NCBI GenBank assembly: GCA_003519585.1
Contig: DOWL01000036.1
Coordinates: 57,893-77,774, forward strand
Reading direction: 5' to 3'
Source: Nocardioides sp.
GTDB taxonomy: Bacteria > Actinomycetota > Actinomycetes > Propionibacteriales > Nocardioidaceae
DNA: 19,882 nt
Shown here: positions 1-8,258 of the stretch, one piece after another
How positions within the stretch are numbered: position 1 is the stretch's first letter
How the letters are laid out: every line of letters begins with the position of its first letter
The notes under the pieces: generated by a model
Database searches by the model: none
Seen by the model: the letters and a program-made list of their open reading frames with translations, nothing else
What the model was told of the DNA's origin: nothing
Position numbers and translations under genes: made by a program

Positions 1-1
1 C

Positions 2-226
2 GAGCAGGGTCACGACGTCGGCGCCGCCACCCGTGCGGTCGTCACCGAGAAGCCACTGGGTGACAGCCCCGCCCGCGACCTCCGCTACCGGATCGTCTCC
101 CGTCTCGAGCTCCCGATCGACGGCAGCGAGGGCACGCCGGCGCCGACCGCGTCGCAGGGAGCAGCGCGCGACCGGCAGGACATCAACCGCCCGCGGCCGC
201 CGCGGCGTGGCACTCCGCGGCGCTGA
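2..226 (+). CDS. C-terminal tail of a larger protein, possibly a conjugative relaxase (partial)
   Basis: An open frame runs from the first bases of the window to a TGA at 224-226, giving 74 residues with no start of their own, so this is the 3' end of a gene that begins upstream. The readable part contains GHDVGAATRAVV, then PLGDSPARDLRYRIVSRLE, then a Pro/Arg-rich basic tail. A short helical segment followed by a basic disordered tail is how many actinobacterial MobF-type relaxases end, and a relaxase would fit the conjugation genes elsewhere in the window. No catalytic motif is visible here, so the relaxase identity is inference. It is transcribed in the same direction as the hsd operon, about 156 bases ahead of it. 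Confidence 0.45.
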   Translation, partial: EQGHDVGAATRAVVTEKPLGDSPARDLRYRIVSRLELPIDGSEGTPAPTASQGAARDRQDINRPRPPRRGTPRR

Positions 227-233
227 TTTGCCC

Positions 234-253
234 GACCGCCCGAGCGGCGGGTC
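234..253 (+). terminator. Hairpin just after the stop of the partial upstream gene
   Basis: Eight bases after the TGA at 224-226, GACCGCC and GGCGGGTC can pair around a 5-base loop with one bulged base. There is no clear T-run after it, so an intrinsic terminator is only a reasonable guess from position and stem strength. Confidence 0.35.
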
Positions 254-315
254 CGTAGCCTTGGGCGCCCACGCCTCCGCCCAATCAAGGTGCCGAAGGA
301 TTTCCGAAATGCCAC

Positions 316-353
316 GTTCCTGATACAGCGCTCTGTGTAATGTTCCTGATACA
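316..353 (+). promoter_or_regulatory. Pair of 12-base direct repeats in front of the hsd operon
   Basis: The sequence GTTCCTGATACA occurs at 316-327 and again, identically, at 342-353. The copies start 26 bases apart, about two and a half helical turns, and the second ends about 29 bases before the hsdM ATG. The stretch 227-382 holds no gene, and this repeat is its most AT-rich part. It may be an operator or promoter region. The HTH protein encoded at the end of the operon (6653-6868) is the natural candidate to bind it, but that link is inference. I see no convincing -35/-10 pair. Confidence 0.4.
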
Positions 354-382
354 CGAACGCGGGGATCTAGGAACGGGTGAGC

Positions 383-2326
383 ATGGCACAACCGGCGGCA
401 TCGACCACCACGACGGCACGTATCGTCTGGGACACCGCGGACAAGTTCCTGCGCAACGTCGTCGACGAGGAGGACTACGGCGACTTCATCCTGCCGTTCA
501 CCGTGCTGCGCCGGCTCGAGTGCATGCTGGCCGACACCCAGGACGAGGTCACCAAGTTCGTCGCCTCACTGGGGGAGATGCCGCCGCACTTCATCGACAT
601 CGCGGTCAAGGACCGGTTCGACCTCAGCTTCTACAACGTCTCGCCCCTTGACCTGAGGACGATCGCCTCGGTCGACGACAACGTGGCGAAGTCGCTGAAG
701 TCCTACATCGACGGCTTCTCCAACAACATCGCCGATATTTGGGTCGCCTTCGACTTCAATCGTCGCGCGAAGATCCTCGCCGACTCGAACCGCCTCCACG
801 CCGTCGTCAAGCACTTCTCGGTGCTGGACCTGTCGCCGGGCAGCCTGCCGAACACCGCTATGGGCGACGTCTTCGAGGACGTCATGTACCGCGCCTTCAA
901 CAAGAAGGGGAAGGCAGCCGGCAACTTCTACACGCCCCGCGACGCGATCAAGCTGATGGTCGACATTCTGATCACCAACGACGACGAGACGCTCGCCGGC
1001 GATAGCGCGCTCCGCTCGATCTACGACCCCACCGCCGGATCCGGCGGCATGCTGCTCGTCGCGCAGGAGGCCCTGCGGCGGATGAACGACAAGATCGACG
1101 TCACGCTGTACGGCCAGGAGCTGATGCCTTCGGCGTTCGGCCTCGGCAAGGCCGACCTGCTGATCCAGGGCGGGAGGCCGGACGCGATCAAGCAGGGCAA
1201 CACGCTGGTCGAAGACCTCTACGAGGGACAGACCTTCGACTACGTCCTGTCGAACCCGCCCTTCGGAACCGACTGGTCGGCCGACGAGAAGTCCGTGCGC
1301 GACCAGGCCAAGGTGCCGGGTTCCCGGTTCAGCCATGGCCTGCCCAGCACCACGGATGGCCAGATGTTGTTCCTTGCCCACTGCGCCTCGAAGCTCACCC
1401 CCGCGTCACGAAACGGACAGGGCGGTCGCGCCGCGGTGGTCTCGAACGCGTCGCCGCTGTTCAACGGCGACAACGGACCGACCGCCATCCGGCAGTGGCT
1501 GCTCGAGGAGGACCTGATCGACGCGATCATCGCCCTCCCGCCACACATGTTCTACGGCACCGGCATCCCGACCTACGTGTGGATCCTCGACACGAACAAG
1601 GACCCGGAGCGCGTAGGCAAGGTCCAGCTGATCGACGGCTCCGGGCAATGGGCGCTGCTGCGGAGGCCGATGGGTGAGAAGCGGCGCGAGCTTCGGCGCG
1701 ATCACCGCAAGACGATCGTGGAGGCCTACCAGGCGTTCGAGCACGCAGACCCGACCATCTCGCGGGTGATGACGCCCGAGGACTTCATGTTCCAGGACGT
1801 TCCGGTCGTCAGGCAGGCCCGGCTGGCCGCCCGGTTCAGCGACGACGTCGTCGATGCGCTTCGTAGCCGCAAGGACCTCAGGGAGGGCCACGTCGACGTC
1901 CTCAAGCAGCTCGACGGCACGCCGTGGAACGACCTGCCCACCAACTTCGCGACAGCGGCGAAGGCCGCCGGCCTGAAGAGCCCGGTCGGGCTCGTCGACG
2001 CCGTCATGAAAGCGATGGCAGTGCCCGACGAGACCGCGCCTCTGGCGATCGACCGAAAGGGTCAACCGGTGCCGGCCAGCGGCTGGAAGATGACGGAGCG
2101 CGTCCCGCTTAGCGAAGATCTGGCCGAGCACATGAAGCACGAGGTCCTCCCGTTCTCCCCCGACGCGATGTGGGACGCGAGCAAGGCCAAGCGCGGCAAC
2201 GAGATTCCGTTCACCCGCATCTTCTACGTTCCCACCGAGCCCCGACCTCTGAGTGAGATCGACGCCGCGGTGGAGAAGCTCATGAGTGAGCTCAGCGAGA
2301 TGTTCAGCGCAGTGAGCGACCAATGA
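383..2326 (+). CDS. hsdM: Type I restriction-modification system, DNA methyltransferase subunit (HsdM)
   Basis: HsdM transfers a methyl group from S-adenosylmethionine to adenine N6 at the site chosen by HsdS, protecting the host or element from HsdR. The 647-residue product has an N-terminal helical HsdM domain (about 10-150), the FYTPR motif (182-186), the SAM-binding motif DPTAGSGG (215-222) and the catalytic NPPF motif (291-294). Together these identify an N6-adenine methylase of the HsdM type. A GTG six bases upstream (377) is an alternative start. The AGGA at 369-372 is 10 bases from the ATG and only 4 from the GTG, so I chose the ATG. The stop overlaps the hsdS start in ATGA, implying translational coupling. 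No key motif is missing, and it should be active. Confidence 0.96.
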   Translation: MAQPAASTTTTARIVWDTADKFLRNVVDEEDYGDFILPFTVLRRLECMLADTQDEVTKFVASLGEMPPHFIDIAVKDRFDLSFYNVSPLDLRTIASVDDNVAKSLKSYIDGFSNNIADIWVAFDFNRRAKILADSNRLHAVVKHFSVLDLSPGSLPNTAMGDVFEDVMYRAFNKKGKAAGNFYTPRDAIKLMVDILITNDDETLAGDSALRSIYDPTAGSGGMLLVAQEALRRMNDKIDVTLYGQELMPSAFGLGKADLLIQGGRPDAIKQGNTLVEDLYEGQTFDYVLSNPPFGTDWSADEKSVRDQAKVPGSRFSHGLPSTTDGQMLFLAHCASKLTPASRNGQGGRAAVVSNASPLFNGDNGPTAIRQWLLEEDLIDAIIALPPHMFYGTGIPTYVWILDTNKDPERVGKVQLIDGSGQWALLRRPMGEKRRELRRDHRKTIVEAYQAFEHADPTISRVMTPEDFMFQDVPVVRQARLAARFSDDVVDALRSRKDLREGHVDVLKQLDGTPWNDLPTNFATAAKAAGLKSPVGLVDAVMKAMAVPDETAPLAIDRKGQPVPASGWKMTERVPLSEDLAEHMKHEVLPFSPDAMWDASKAKRGNEIPFTRIFYVPTEPRPLSEIDAAVEKLMSELSEMFSAVSDQ

Positions 2327-3540
2327 CCGCACAGGCCGTCCATGAGTCGCCGCTCGAGGCGTCGACGTTCCCGCTCGTGCCCTTCGGGTCGATCGTGATC
2401 GAGCGCACCGAGAAGGTCAGTGAAGCCGACTTCCCGCCACTGTCGGTGGGCAAGCTCGGGGTGACGCCGCAGCTCGCTGGAGTCGCGAAGACCCAGGCCG
2501 AGGGAGAGCGCAAACTGGTGCGGGCCGGCGACCTGGTCATTAACTCCCGGTCAGACCGCCGAGGGGCATCTGGGCTGTCTCGACTGGATGGCGCTGTTTC
2601 CCCGGTCTACACGGTCATGACGCCCAAACCAGGCCTCCTGCTAGCGGAGTACGGGCACCACCTGCTGCGCAGCACGGCGTTCCAGGACGAGTTCTTCCGC
2701 TGGGGCACTGGCATCGTCGACGACTTGTGGTCCACGAACTTCACCCGCATGTCTCGCATCCGGGTGCCGCTGCCGCCGCTGGAAGTCCAACACCGCATCG
2801 CTGAGCGACTGAACGAGGCCGAGAGGATGGTAAAGAAGCTCGACGAGCTCGCCGAAGTCCTCCGGCAGCGGTCGACGGATACGGCCTTGATCTTCGGGCT
2901 CGCGGATGGCCATCCAGGGCACGCAGAAGATGCTCACTCCCCCTTGTCCGGCATCCCTGACCATTGGAATCGCACGAAGTTCGGACACGATTTCATGGAG
3001 AGCACAGAGCGAAACGGCGACAGTCCGCCAGGGCCGCTGCTCTCGATCTCGGAGTACCGGGGCGTCGAGATCAACACTCGAACCGACGGCCAGCAGGCGT
3101 CGTCAGACGTGTCCAATTATCGTGTTGTTCGGCCGGACCAGCTGGCCGCCAACATGATGTGGCTGAACCACGGCGGTCTCGGCGTCTCGTCACTCACCGG
3201 CTACATCAGCCCGGACTACAAGGCCTTCTGGATCTCGCCTCGGTTCTACCCGCGCTATGTCCACCACCTTCTCCGAAGCCCTCGCTACGTCGACTACTTC
3301 GGCAGCATCGGAACCGGGGTACGCCCGAACGCCCAGCGGGTCACGAGGACGACGCTCGACATGATGCCCATGCCCGTGCCGCCCATGGACGAGCAGCGAC
3401 ACATCGCTGATCACCTCGATGACGTCACGAGGCGTGTCGACGACATGCTCGCGAAGGTGGCACGGCTGCGGGAGGTCCTCATCGAGCGCTCATCGGCGTT
3501 CCTCATTGATGTCGTGACCGGACGGAAGGAAGTCGCGTGA
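2323..3540 (+). CDS. hsdS: Type I restriction-modification system, specificity subunit (HsdS)
   Basis: HsdS recognises the bipartite target of the type I enzyme and docks HsdM and HsdR. The 405 residues show the usual duplicated plan: a target-recognition domain (about 10-145), a conserved helical spacer beginning RVPLPPLEVQHRIAERL (147-185), a second recognition domain (about 200-345), and a second spacer with PVPPMDEQRHIADHL (from about 350) ending in a coiled-coil helix. Both PxPPxxxQxxI repeats are intact, so the subunit looks complete. It overlaps hsdM by ATGA at its start and hsdR by GTGA at its end. The actual target sequence cannot be read from the protein. Recognition domains are the part of such systems that is most often exchanged. 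Confidence 0.94.
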   Translation: MTAQAVHESPLEASTFPLVPFGSIVIERTEKVSEADFPPLSVGKLGVTPQLAGVAKTQAEGERKLVRAGDLVINSRSDRRGASGLSRLDGAVSPVYTVMTPKPGLLLAEYGHHLLRSTAFQDEFFRWGTGIVDDLWSTNFTRMSRIRVPLPPLEVQHRIAERLNEAERMVKKLDELAEVLRQRSTDTALIFGLADGHPGHAEDAHSPLSGIPDHWNRTKFGHDFMESTERNGDSPPGPLLSISEYRGVEINTRTDGQQASSDVSNYRVVRPDQLAANMMWLNHGGLGVSSLTGYISPDYKAFWISPRFYPRYVHHLLRSPRYVDYFGSIGTGVRPNAQRVTRTTLDMMPMPVPPMDEQRHIADHLDDVTRRVDDMLAKVARLREVLIERSSAFLIDVVTGRKEVA

Positions 3541-6500
3541 GCCACGCACAGCTGATGGAGCTCGAGTTCGAGACCAACCTCTGCACAGAGCTGTCGGAGC
3601 GCGGCTGGCTGTACGAGGACGACGGCAAGCCGACCGGCTGGGACGTCGGCCTCGCGATGGTGCCCGAGGACGTCCTGCACTGGCTCAGCACCCAGTACCC
3701 CGACGAGTACGAGAAGGCCGTGCCGGCGGACCTAGTCAACGGCCAGAAGACCGACGCCGAGAAGAAGCTACTACTGCACGTCACCAAGGAGCTGGCGAAG
3801 GGGACCAAGATGGACGCCACGACGGGTCATCCCGTCGGCGGTCTGCTCGGCGTGCTGCGCAAGGGCTTCGCCTACGCCCAGGTTGGACGGCCCGCCGCCA
3901 AGTTCGGCCCGATGATGGAGTTCCCGCCAGCTAACCCGAACCTCACCGAGGTCGTCGAGGCCGCGGATGCCGTGCGGCTGCGAATCCTGCGCCAGGTCCG
4001 GTTCGACACGACCAGCAACGACACGATCGACGTCGTCCTCACTGCCAACGGCATCCCAGTGGTGACGCTGGAGCTCAAGACCGACAACACGCAGACGGTT
4101 CAGCACGCGATCCGGCAGTACCGAGAGGACCGCAAGCCCGGCAAGAACCGTCCGCTGCTGACACCGGGACGGGCGCTCGTGCACTTCGCGGTCTCCAACG
4201 ACCTCGTCTACATGACCACCAAGCTCGAGGGAGGCGACACGGTCTTCCTACCCTTCAACCAGGGCAACGACGGCCACGAGGGCAACCCGCCGTCGCCGAC
4301 GGGCTCGTCGACGAACTACCTGTGGCGCGAGATCCTCGCCCGGCCAATGTTCATGCGCATCCTCAAGGACTTCGCGCTGTTCGAGCCGAGCAAGACCGGC
4401 AAGAAGGACGAGGGCCGCCTCGTCTTCCCGCGATTTCACCAGCTGCGCGCGGTCGAGCGCATCGTCGCCGACATCGAGGCCCACGGCACCGGGCGACGCT
4501 ACCTGGTCTGGCACTCGGCCGGCTCGGGCAAGACCAAGACGATCGCGTGGCTGAGCCACCGGCTGATCCGACACATGAGTGCCGACTCGAAGTCGACCTT
4601 CGACTCGGTGATCGTCGTCACCGACCGCACGGTGCTCGACGAGAACATCCGCCACGACATGAACCTCGTCCAGTCCAGCCAGGGCCTGGTGGTGACGGTT
4701 GGGGAGAAGAAGTCGCGGGCGAAGTCGCCGCAGCTCAAGAAGGCGCTCCTGGACGGCGACCACATCGTCACCTGCACGCTGCAGACCTTCCCCGAGGTCA
4801 TGAAGCTGATCGAGGACACCGAGGAGCTGCGGGGCCGCCGCTGGGCGGTTGTGGCCGACGAGGCCCACTCGTCGCAGTCCGGGTCGGCCGCGCGGCAGCT
4901 GAAGGAGCTCCTGGCCGACGTCGAGCTGGACGACGACGAGGACATCAGCGCCGACGACCTGCTGGCCGCCAAGGACTCTGCGATCGCTGCGTCGAGCAAC
5001 ATCACCTTCGTGGCGCTCACGGCCACGCCGAAGGCGAAGACCCTGCGGCTGTTCGGCACCGAGCGGGACGGGCGCTGGGAGGCGTTCGACACCTACACGA
5101 TGGCCCAGGCGATCGAGGAGGGCTTCATCCTCGACGTGCTGACCAACTACTCGACCTACGACATGTTCCTGCGGGTGAAGAACACCCTCGAGGGTGGCGA
5201 GGGCGAGGAGATCCGGGTCAACACCGGCGAGGCCGTCTCCAGGATCGTCAGGTTCGCGGTGCTGCACCCGACCGCCATCGCGCAGAAGGTGGTCGTCGTC
5301 GTCGAACACTTCCGGCGCAACGTCATGGGCATGCTCGGCGGCCAGGCAAAGGCTATGGTCGTCACGAGCTCCCGGATGGAGGCGCTGAACTGGTCGCGGA
5401 AGATGGACGACTACATCGCGTCCAAGGGTTACGGCGACATGAGCACGCTCGTGGCGTTCTCCGGGACGCTGAAGGACGAGTCCGGCGAGGACGTCACAGA
5501 GATCTCTGTGAACGGCCACAGCGACGTCGCCCGGGCGTTCCGCGAGGAGGGCGTCTACAAGGTCCTCATCGTCGCGAACAAGTTCCAGACCGGCTTCGAT
5601 GAGCCACGACTCATGGCGATGTACGTCGACAAGAAGCTGACCGGCGTCGCCACGGTGCAGACGCTGTCGCGGCTGAATCGGATCCACCCGGGCAAAACAG
5701 CGCCGATGGTGGTCGACTTCCGCAACACCCCAGCCAGCGTCCAGAAGGACTTCCAGCTCTACTACTCCGACGCCCACGTCGACGGCGACGTCGACCCGAA
5801 CGCGCTGTACACGCTCGGCGAGCGCATGGACACGGCCGGGCTGTACGGCCCGGGCGACATGGACGCGGTCGCCGACGCGTTCCTGGCCGATGCCGGCGGC
5901 GAGGCCATCGCCAAGGCGCTCGCGCCGGTGAAGGACAACTGGACAACGCAGTGGCGCGAGGCCCGGCTGTCGAAGGACAAGGTCAAGCGTGAGGCGCTCG
6001 AGCAGTTCCGTGCCGACGTGCTCGCCTACCGCAACGCCTGGCAGTTCCTGAGCCAGATCGTCGACTACCAGGACCCCCAACTGCACCGCAGGGCGATTCT
6101 GGCGACGCTGCTCGCGCGCAATCTGCACGTCGACGGGAACGAGGGCGACGACAGCTACCTCGAGGGCGTCCAGCTCTCGGGCGTGAAGCTCGTGCCGTCG
6201 GCGATCAACGAGGATCACTCGCTGACCCAGGGGAGCACCGACGGGATCAAGCTCCCGGAGTTCGAGGGCGAGCGCAGAGGATCGGCCGCGCCCGTTAAGG
6301 GACCGCTAGACGAGGCTATCGAGCGGGTGAACGAGATGTTCAAGGCCAAGGGCGTGGAGGTCAATCCCGGCAGCGTCGCGGGCTTCATCACAACCTTCTG
6401 GGGATTCCTGGATGCCAACGAGGAGGCCGTGGCGATGGCGAAGAACAACACCGTCGCCCAACTGAAGGCGTCCCAGGGCTTCAGCAACGCCGTCGGCCTG

Positions 6501-6656
6501 GCCGTGCTGAAGACCTGCCAGGAGTCGCAGGAGATCCAGTCCTACATGACCGACCCGGCGTTCATCGCCGAGATTTCGAACATCGCCGCCGATGCGTTGC
6601 ACTCCCGCCACCACGGCGGATCCGCTGGGGGCGAGTCGAACGGATCGCAGTCATGA
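3537..6656 (+). CDS. hsdR: Type I restriction-modification system, restriction subunit (HsdR)
   Basis: HsdR is the ATP-driven translocase and endonuclease of the type I complex, cutting unmethylated DNA away from the target. The 1039-residue product begins with a GTG overlapping the hsdS stop. The N-terminal nuclease domain carries a PD-(D/E)xK signature, with Asp165 followed by Glu179-Leu-Lys181. The superfamily 2 helicase core shows Walker A GSGKT (329-333), DEAH (441-444), TAT (495-497) and the motif VI region QTLSRLNR (708-715). The C-terminal region (about 780-1039) would contact the methylase core. Length and all catalytic motifs match the family, so it is probably functional. It ends in an ATGA overlap with the small HTH gene. 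Confidence 0.96.
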   Translation: MSHAQLMELEFETNLCTELSERGWLYEDDGKPTGWDVGLAMVPEDVLHWLSTQYPDEYEKAVPADLVNGQKTDAEKKLLLHVTKELAKGTKMDATTGHPVGGLLGVLRKGFAYAQVGRPAAKFGPMMEFPPANPNLTEVVEAADAVRLRILRQVRFDTTSNDTIDVVLTANGIPVVTLELKTDNTQTVQHAIRQYREDRKPGKNRPLLTPGRALVHFAVSNDLVYMTTKLEGGDTVFLPFNQGNDGHEGNPPSPTGSSTNYLWREILARPMFMRILKDFALFEPSKTGKKDEGRLVFPRFHQLRAVERIVADIEAHGTGRRYLVWHSAGSGKTKTIAWLSHRLIRHMSADSKSTFDSVIVVTDRTVLDENIRHDMNLVQSSQGLVVTVGEKKSRAKSPQLKKALLDGDHIVTCTLQTFPEVMKLIEDTEELRGRRWAVVADEAHSSQSGSAARQLKELLADVELDDDEDISADDLLAAKDSAIAASSNITFVALTATPKAKTLRLFGTERDGRWEAFDTYTMAQAIEEGFILDVLTNYSTYDMFLRVKNTLEGGEGEEIRVNTGEAVSRIVRFAVLHPTAIAQKVVVVVEHFRRNVMGMLGGQAKAMVVTSSRMEALNWSRKMDDYIASKGYGDMSTLVAFSGTLKDESGEDVTEISVNGHSDVARAFREEGVYKVLIVANKFQTGFDEPRLMAMYVDKKLTGVATVQTLSRLNRIHPGKTAPMVVDFRNTPASVQKDFQLYYSDAHVDGDVDPNALYTLGERMDTAGLYGPGDMDAVADAFLADAGGEAIAKALAPVKDNWTTQWREARLSKDKVKREALEQFRADVLAYRNAWQFLSQIVDYQDPQLHRRAILATLLARNLHVDGNEGDDSYLEGVQLSGVKLVPSAINEDHSLTQGSTDGIKLPEFEGERRGSAAPVKGPLDEAIERVNEMFKAKGVEVNPGSVAGFITTFWGFLDANEEAVAMAKNNTVAQLKASQGFSNAVGLAVLKTCQESQEIQSYMTDPAFIAEISNIAADALHSRHHGGSAGGESNGSQS

Positions 6657-6868
6657 GCGCCGATGAGCCCGACCGCCCGCTATTCGGCGAGATCATCCGA
6701 GAGGCCCGCAAGAAACGCGGGTGGTCGCAGCAGGAGCTCGGGCACGCCGCCGGGCTGTCACGCCCGACGATCGCACGGATCGAAGCGGACAGCGACGTCA
6801 CTACCGCCACCATCAGCAAGATCGCCCGCGCGCTCGGGCTTACCCTCGAGCTGACCGACCGCGGCTGA
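6653..6868 (+). CDS. Small Cro/C1-type helix-turn-helix protein at the end of the hsd operon
   Basis: The 71 residues contain one XRE-type DNA-binding domain: an N-terminal helix with REARKKRGWSQQELGHAAGL, followed by the recognition helix SRPTIARIEADS and two closing helices. There is almost nothing outside the domain. The ATG overlaps the hsdR stop (ATGA), so it is translated from the hsd message. Small proteins of this kind act as repressors or controllers. Control of the hsd promoter, possibly through the direct repeats at 316-353, is my inference. It could also be a HipB-like antitoxin half, but I see no toxin gene beside it. Confidence 0.88.
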   Translation: MSADEPDRPLFGEIIREARKKRGWSQQELGHAAGLSRPTIARIEADSDVTTATISKIARALGLTLELTDRG

Positions 6869-6919
6869 CGCCCTCGGCTGGAAGTGGCCCCTCCTGCAGG
6901 ACGCCGAGCCTGTCGGCGA

Positions 6920-7742
6920 CTACCTGTCGATTGCCTCGCTGGCCAAGTGGCGCTGCATGGCCGCGAGCCGCGCCCGCGGCTCGGGGTGGCTGGCGAACCA
7001 GCGATGCTCAAGGCGTGCCCACGCGCGGCCGAGCACGCCAGCAGGCAGATGGCGGACGACGTTGTCTTAGTAGAACCGCATCAGCTCGGCGGCGGCGGCC
7101 AGGTCGCGCGTCAGGCTGATGGCGAACAGATCGGCCGCAATCTCCTCCCGGCGGTCGAAGGCGACCCGCAGGCCGAGGAACGCAACAGCGGTAGTCATCG
7201 TGGCGAGCATCGCCGGACCGGCCAGCTGCGGCACGGCCACGGCCGCGGTGACGGTGAGGCCGGCGCCGGTGAGCACGAGCACCAGGTAGCCGAGCACCCA
7301 CGCGTAGCGCGCCGCGGCCGAGGTCCGATCACGTCGGATGACGTGGGCGATCGTGCGCAGCCAGGCTCTCTACCGCGGCGCAGCTGAGCCCGGTGAGTGC
7401 GACCTGCGCGAACACCACGGTGGCCGGGCGTCCTGCGCGGAAGCGGGTCACGGCCAGTCCGCCGTCACCCACGCCTCGGTCGGCGTCACTGGCGGGCGCA
7501 CCGAGGATCGCGGCGACGTCGGTGGCGGGCGCTGCCACCTTCGCGCGCTCAGCGACGGCCGCCATCGCCGCGGCGGCCCGCTGTTGCAGTGCCTGGTCGA
7601 CCGGCTCGGCGGCACGGCGGGTGCGCCAGGTCTGCGACCAGGTGGCCAGGACCTTGGCCAGCGCCGCGATCACCACGACTGCGCCGCCCAGGTAGGCGAT
7701 CGCCACGACGATGAGGAGCGCGTTGGCCGCCGCGTCGGACAT
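6920..7742 (-). pseudogene. M48-family zinc metallopeptidase, disrupted by a frameshift and an in-frame stop
   Basis: The frame starting at 7742 has a membrane helix (about residues 8-28) and then GRPATVVFAQVALTGL, which resembles the strand and helix leading to an M48 active site. It reaches AAH and falls out of frame near 7349-7353. The next frame continues with AHVIRRD, two TM segments and REEIAADLFAISL, the M48 third-ligand Glu region. It stops at a TAA (7067-7069) but stays readable in the same frame through FASHPEPRARLAAM, a typical M48 C-terminal motif, to a TAG at 6920-6922. Restoring two bases (GAGA in place of GA) would give HEIAH, an intact HExxH zinc motif, and about 274 residues. 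It is the last gene of the - strand transfer cluster and converges on the hsd operon. A sequencing error could explain one lesion but is less likely for both. Confidence 0.8.
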
Positions 7743-7889
7743 GGTCTACGCCTTGCCGGCCGCGACGTCGGGATCGCTCAGAATCGCTCTGACACAACGC
7801 CGGCTCGCCGCGGTGCCCAATCAGACCCGGTTTCCGGTCGCTCAGCGGCGTTCTGAGCCCCATTCGCGCATCGAGCGGGGCCTTCGGCG
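7743..7889. other. Gap between the M48 pseudogene and the small unassigned gene
   Basis: These 147 bases hold no ORF with coding character. The only structure I see is an 8-base inverted pair, GCTCAGAA (7773-7780) and TTCTGAGC (7852-7859), separated by 71 bases, and a weak short stem at ACCCGGTTTCCGGT. A promoter for the ancestral M48 gene could lie here, but none is recognisable. Confidence 0.3.
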
Positions 7890-8258
7890 TCATCTCGACG
7901 CGGCGGGAGCGATTCCCACATCGGGCGCCGACGTCGCCGGCGCGATGGCACGGTCCTCGGCCGCGCGGCCCCGGGCGGCTGTCGCAGGCTCCTCGAGGTC
8001 GCCGGCCGCGTCGACCAGCTGGCGGTGCTCCTCGGTGCTGGGGACGCCGTAGCGGCGCTCGGCCATCGCCTCGACCTGCGCCACGGCGTTCCACACGTAC
8101 TCGCCGGAGCCGTGGGAGTAGCAGGCGTTGAGGTGCTCGCGTGCGTGCCCGAGCTCCTTCTTGCTCGAGCGCGGGTGCTCGCCGAGGGCCGTGAGAGCGC
8201 GCTGTGCGCGACCAATGGCCTCCGATCGCTCCTTCATCTGCATCGTCGCCTCTGTCAT
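7890..8258 (-). CDS. Unassigned small protein in the transfer operon
   Basis: I do not recognise this 122-residue protein. Residues about 5-80 look helical and charged, with the motif EHLNACYSHGSGEYVWNAV, and the last 40 residues are Ala/Pro/Arg-rich and probably disordered. There is no signal peptide or membrane segment, so it should be cytoplasmic. The ATG at 8256-8258 overlaps the stop of the upstream gene (ATGA), which ties it to the coupling-protein operon and supports it as a true gene. A role as an accessory transfer protein is inference from position only. Confidence 0.7.
   Translation of the reverse strand: MTEATMQMKERSEAIGRAQRALTALGEHPRSSKKELGHAREHLNACYSHGSGEYVWNAVAQVEAMAERRYGVPSTEEHRQLVDAAGDLEEPATAARGRAAEDRAIAPATSAPDVGIAPAASR

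Noticed and set aside
4248..6218. Open - strand frame of 656 codons
   Set aside because: It is antisense to hsdR, which has complete helicase and nuclease motifs.
6964..6983. Perfect 9-base-arm GC hairpin, considered as a terminator between the converging operons
   Set aside because: It lies inside the readable 3' part of the M48 pseudogene (the EPRARLAA region) and has no T-run, so it is more simply coding GC symmetry.
7773..7859. 8-base inverted pair GCTCAGAA/TTCTGAGC in the gap before the M48 pseudogene
   Set aside because: The arms are short and 71 bases apart, with no promoter or terminator signal nearby; chance is a sufficient explanation.
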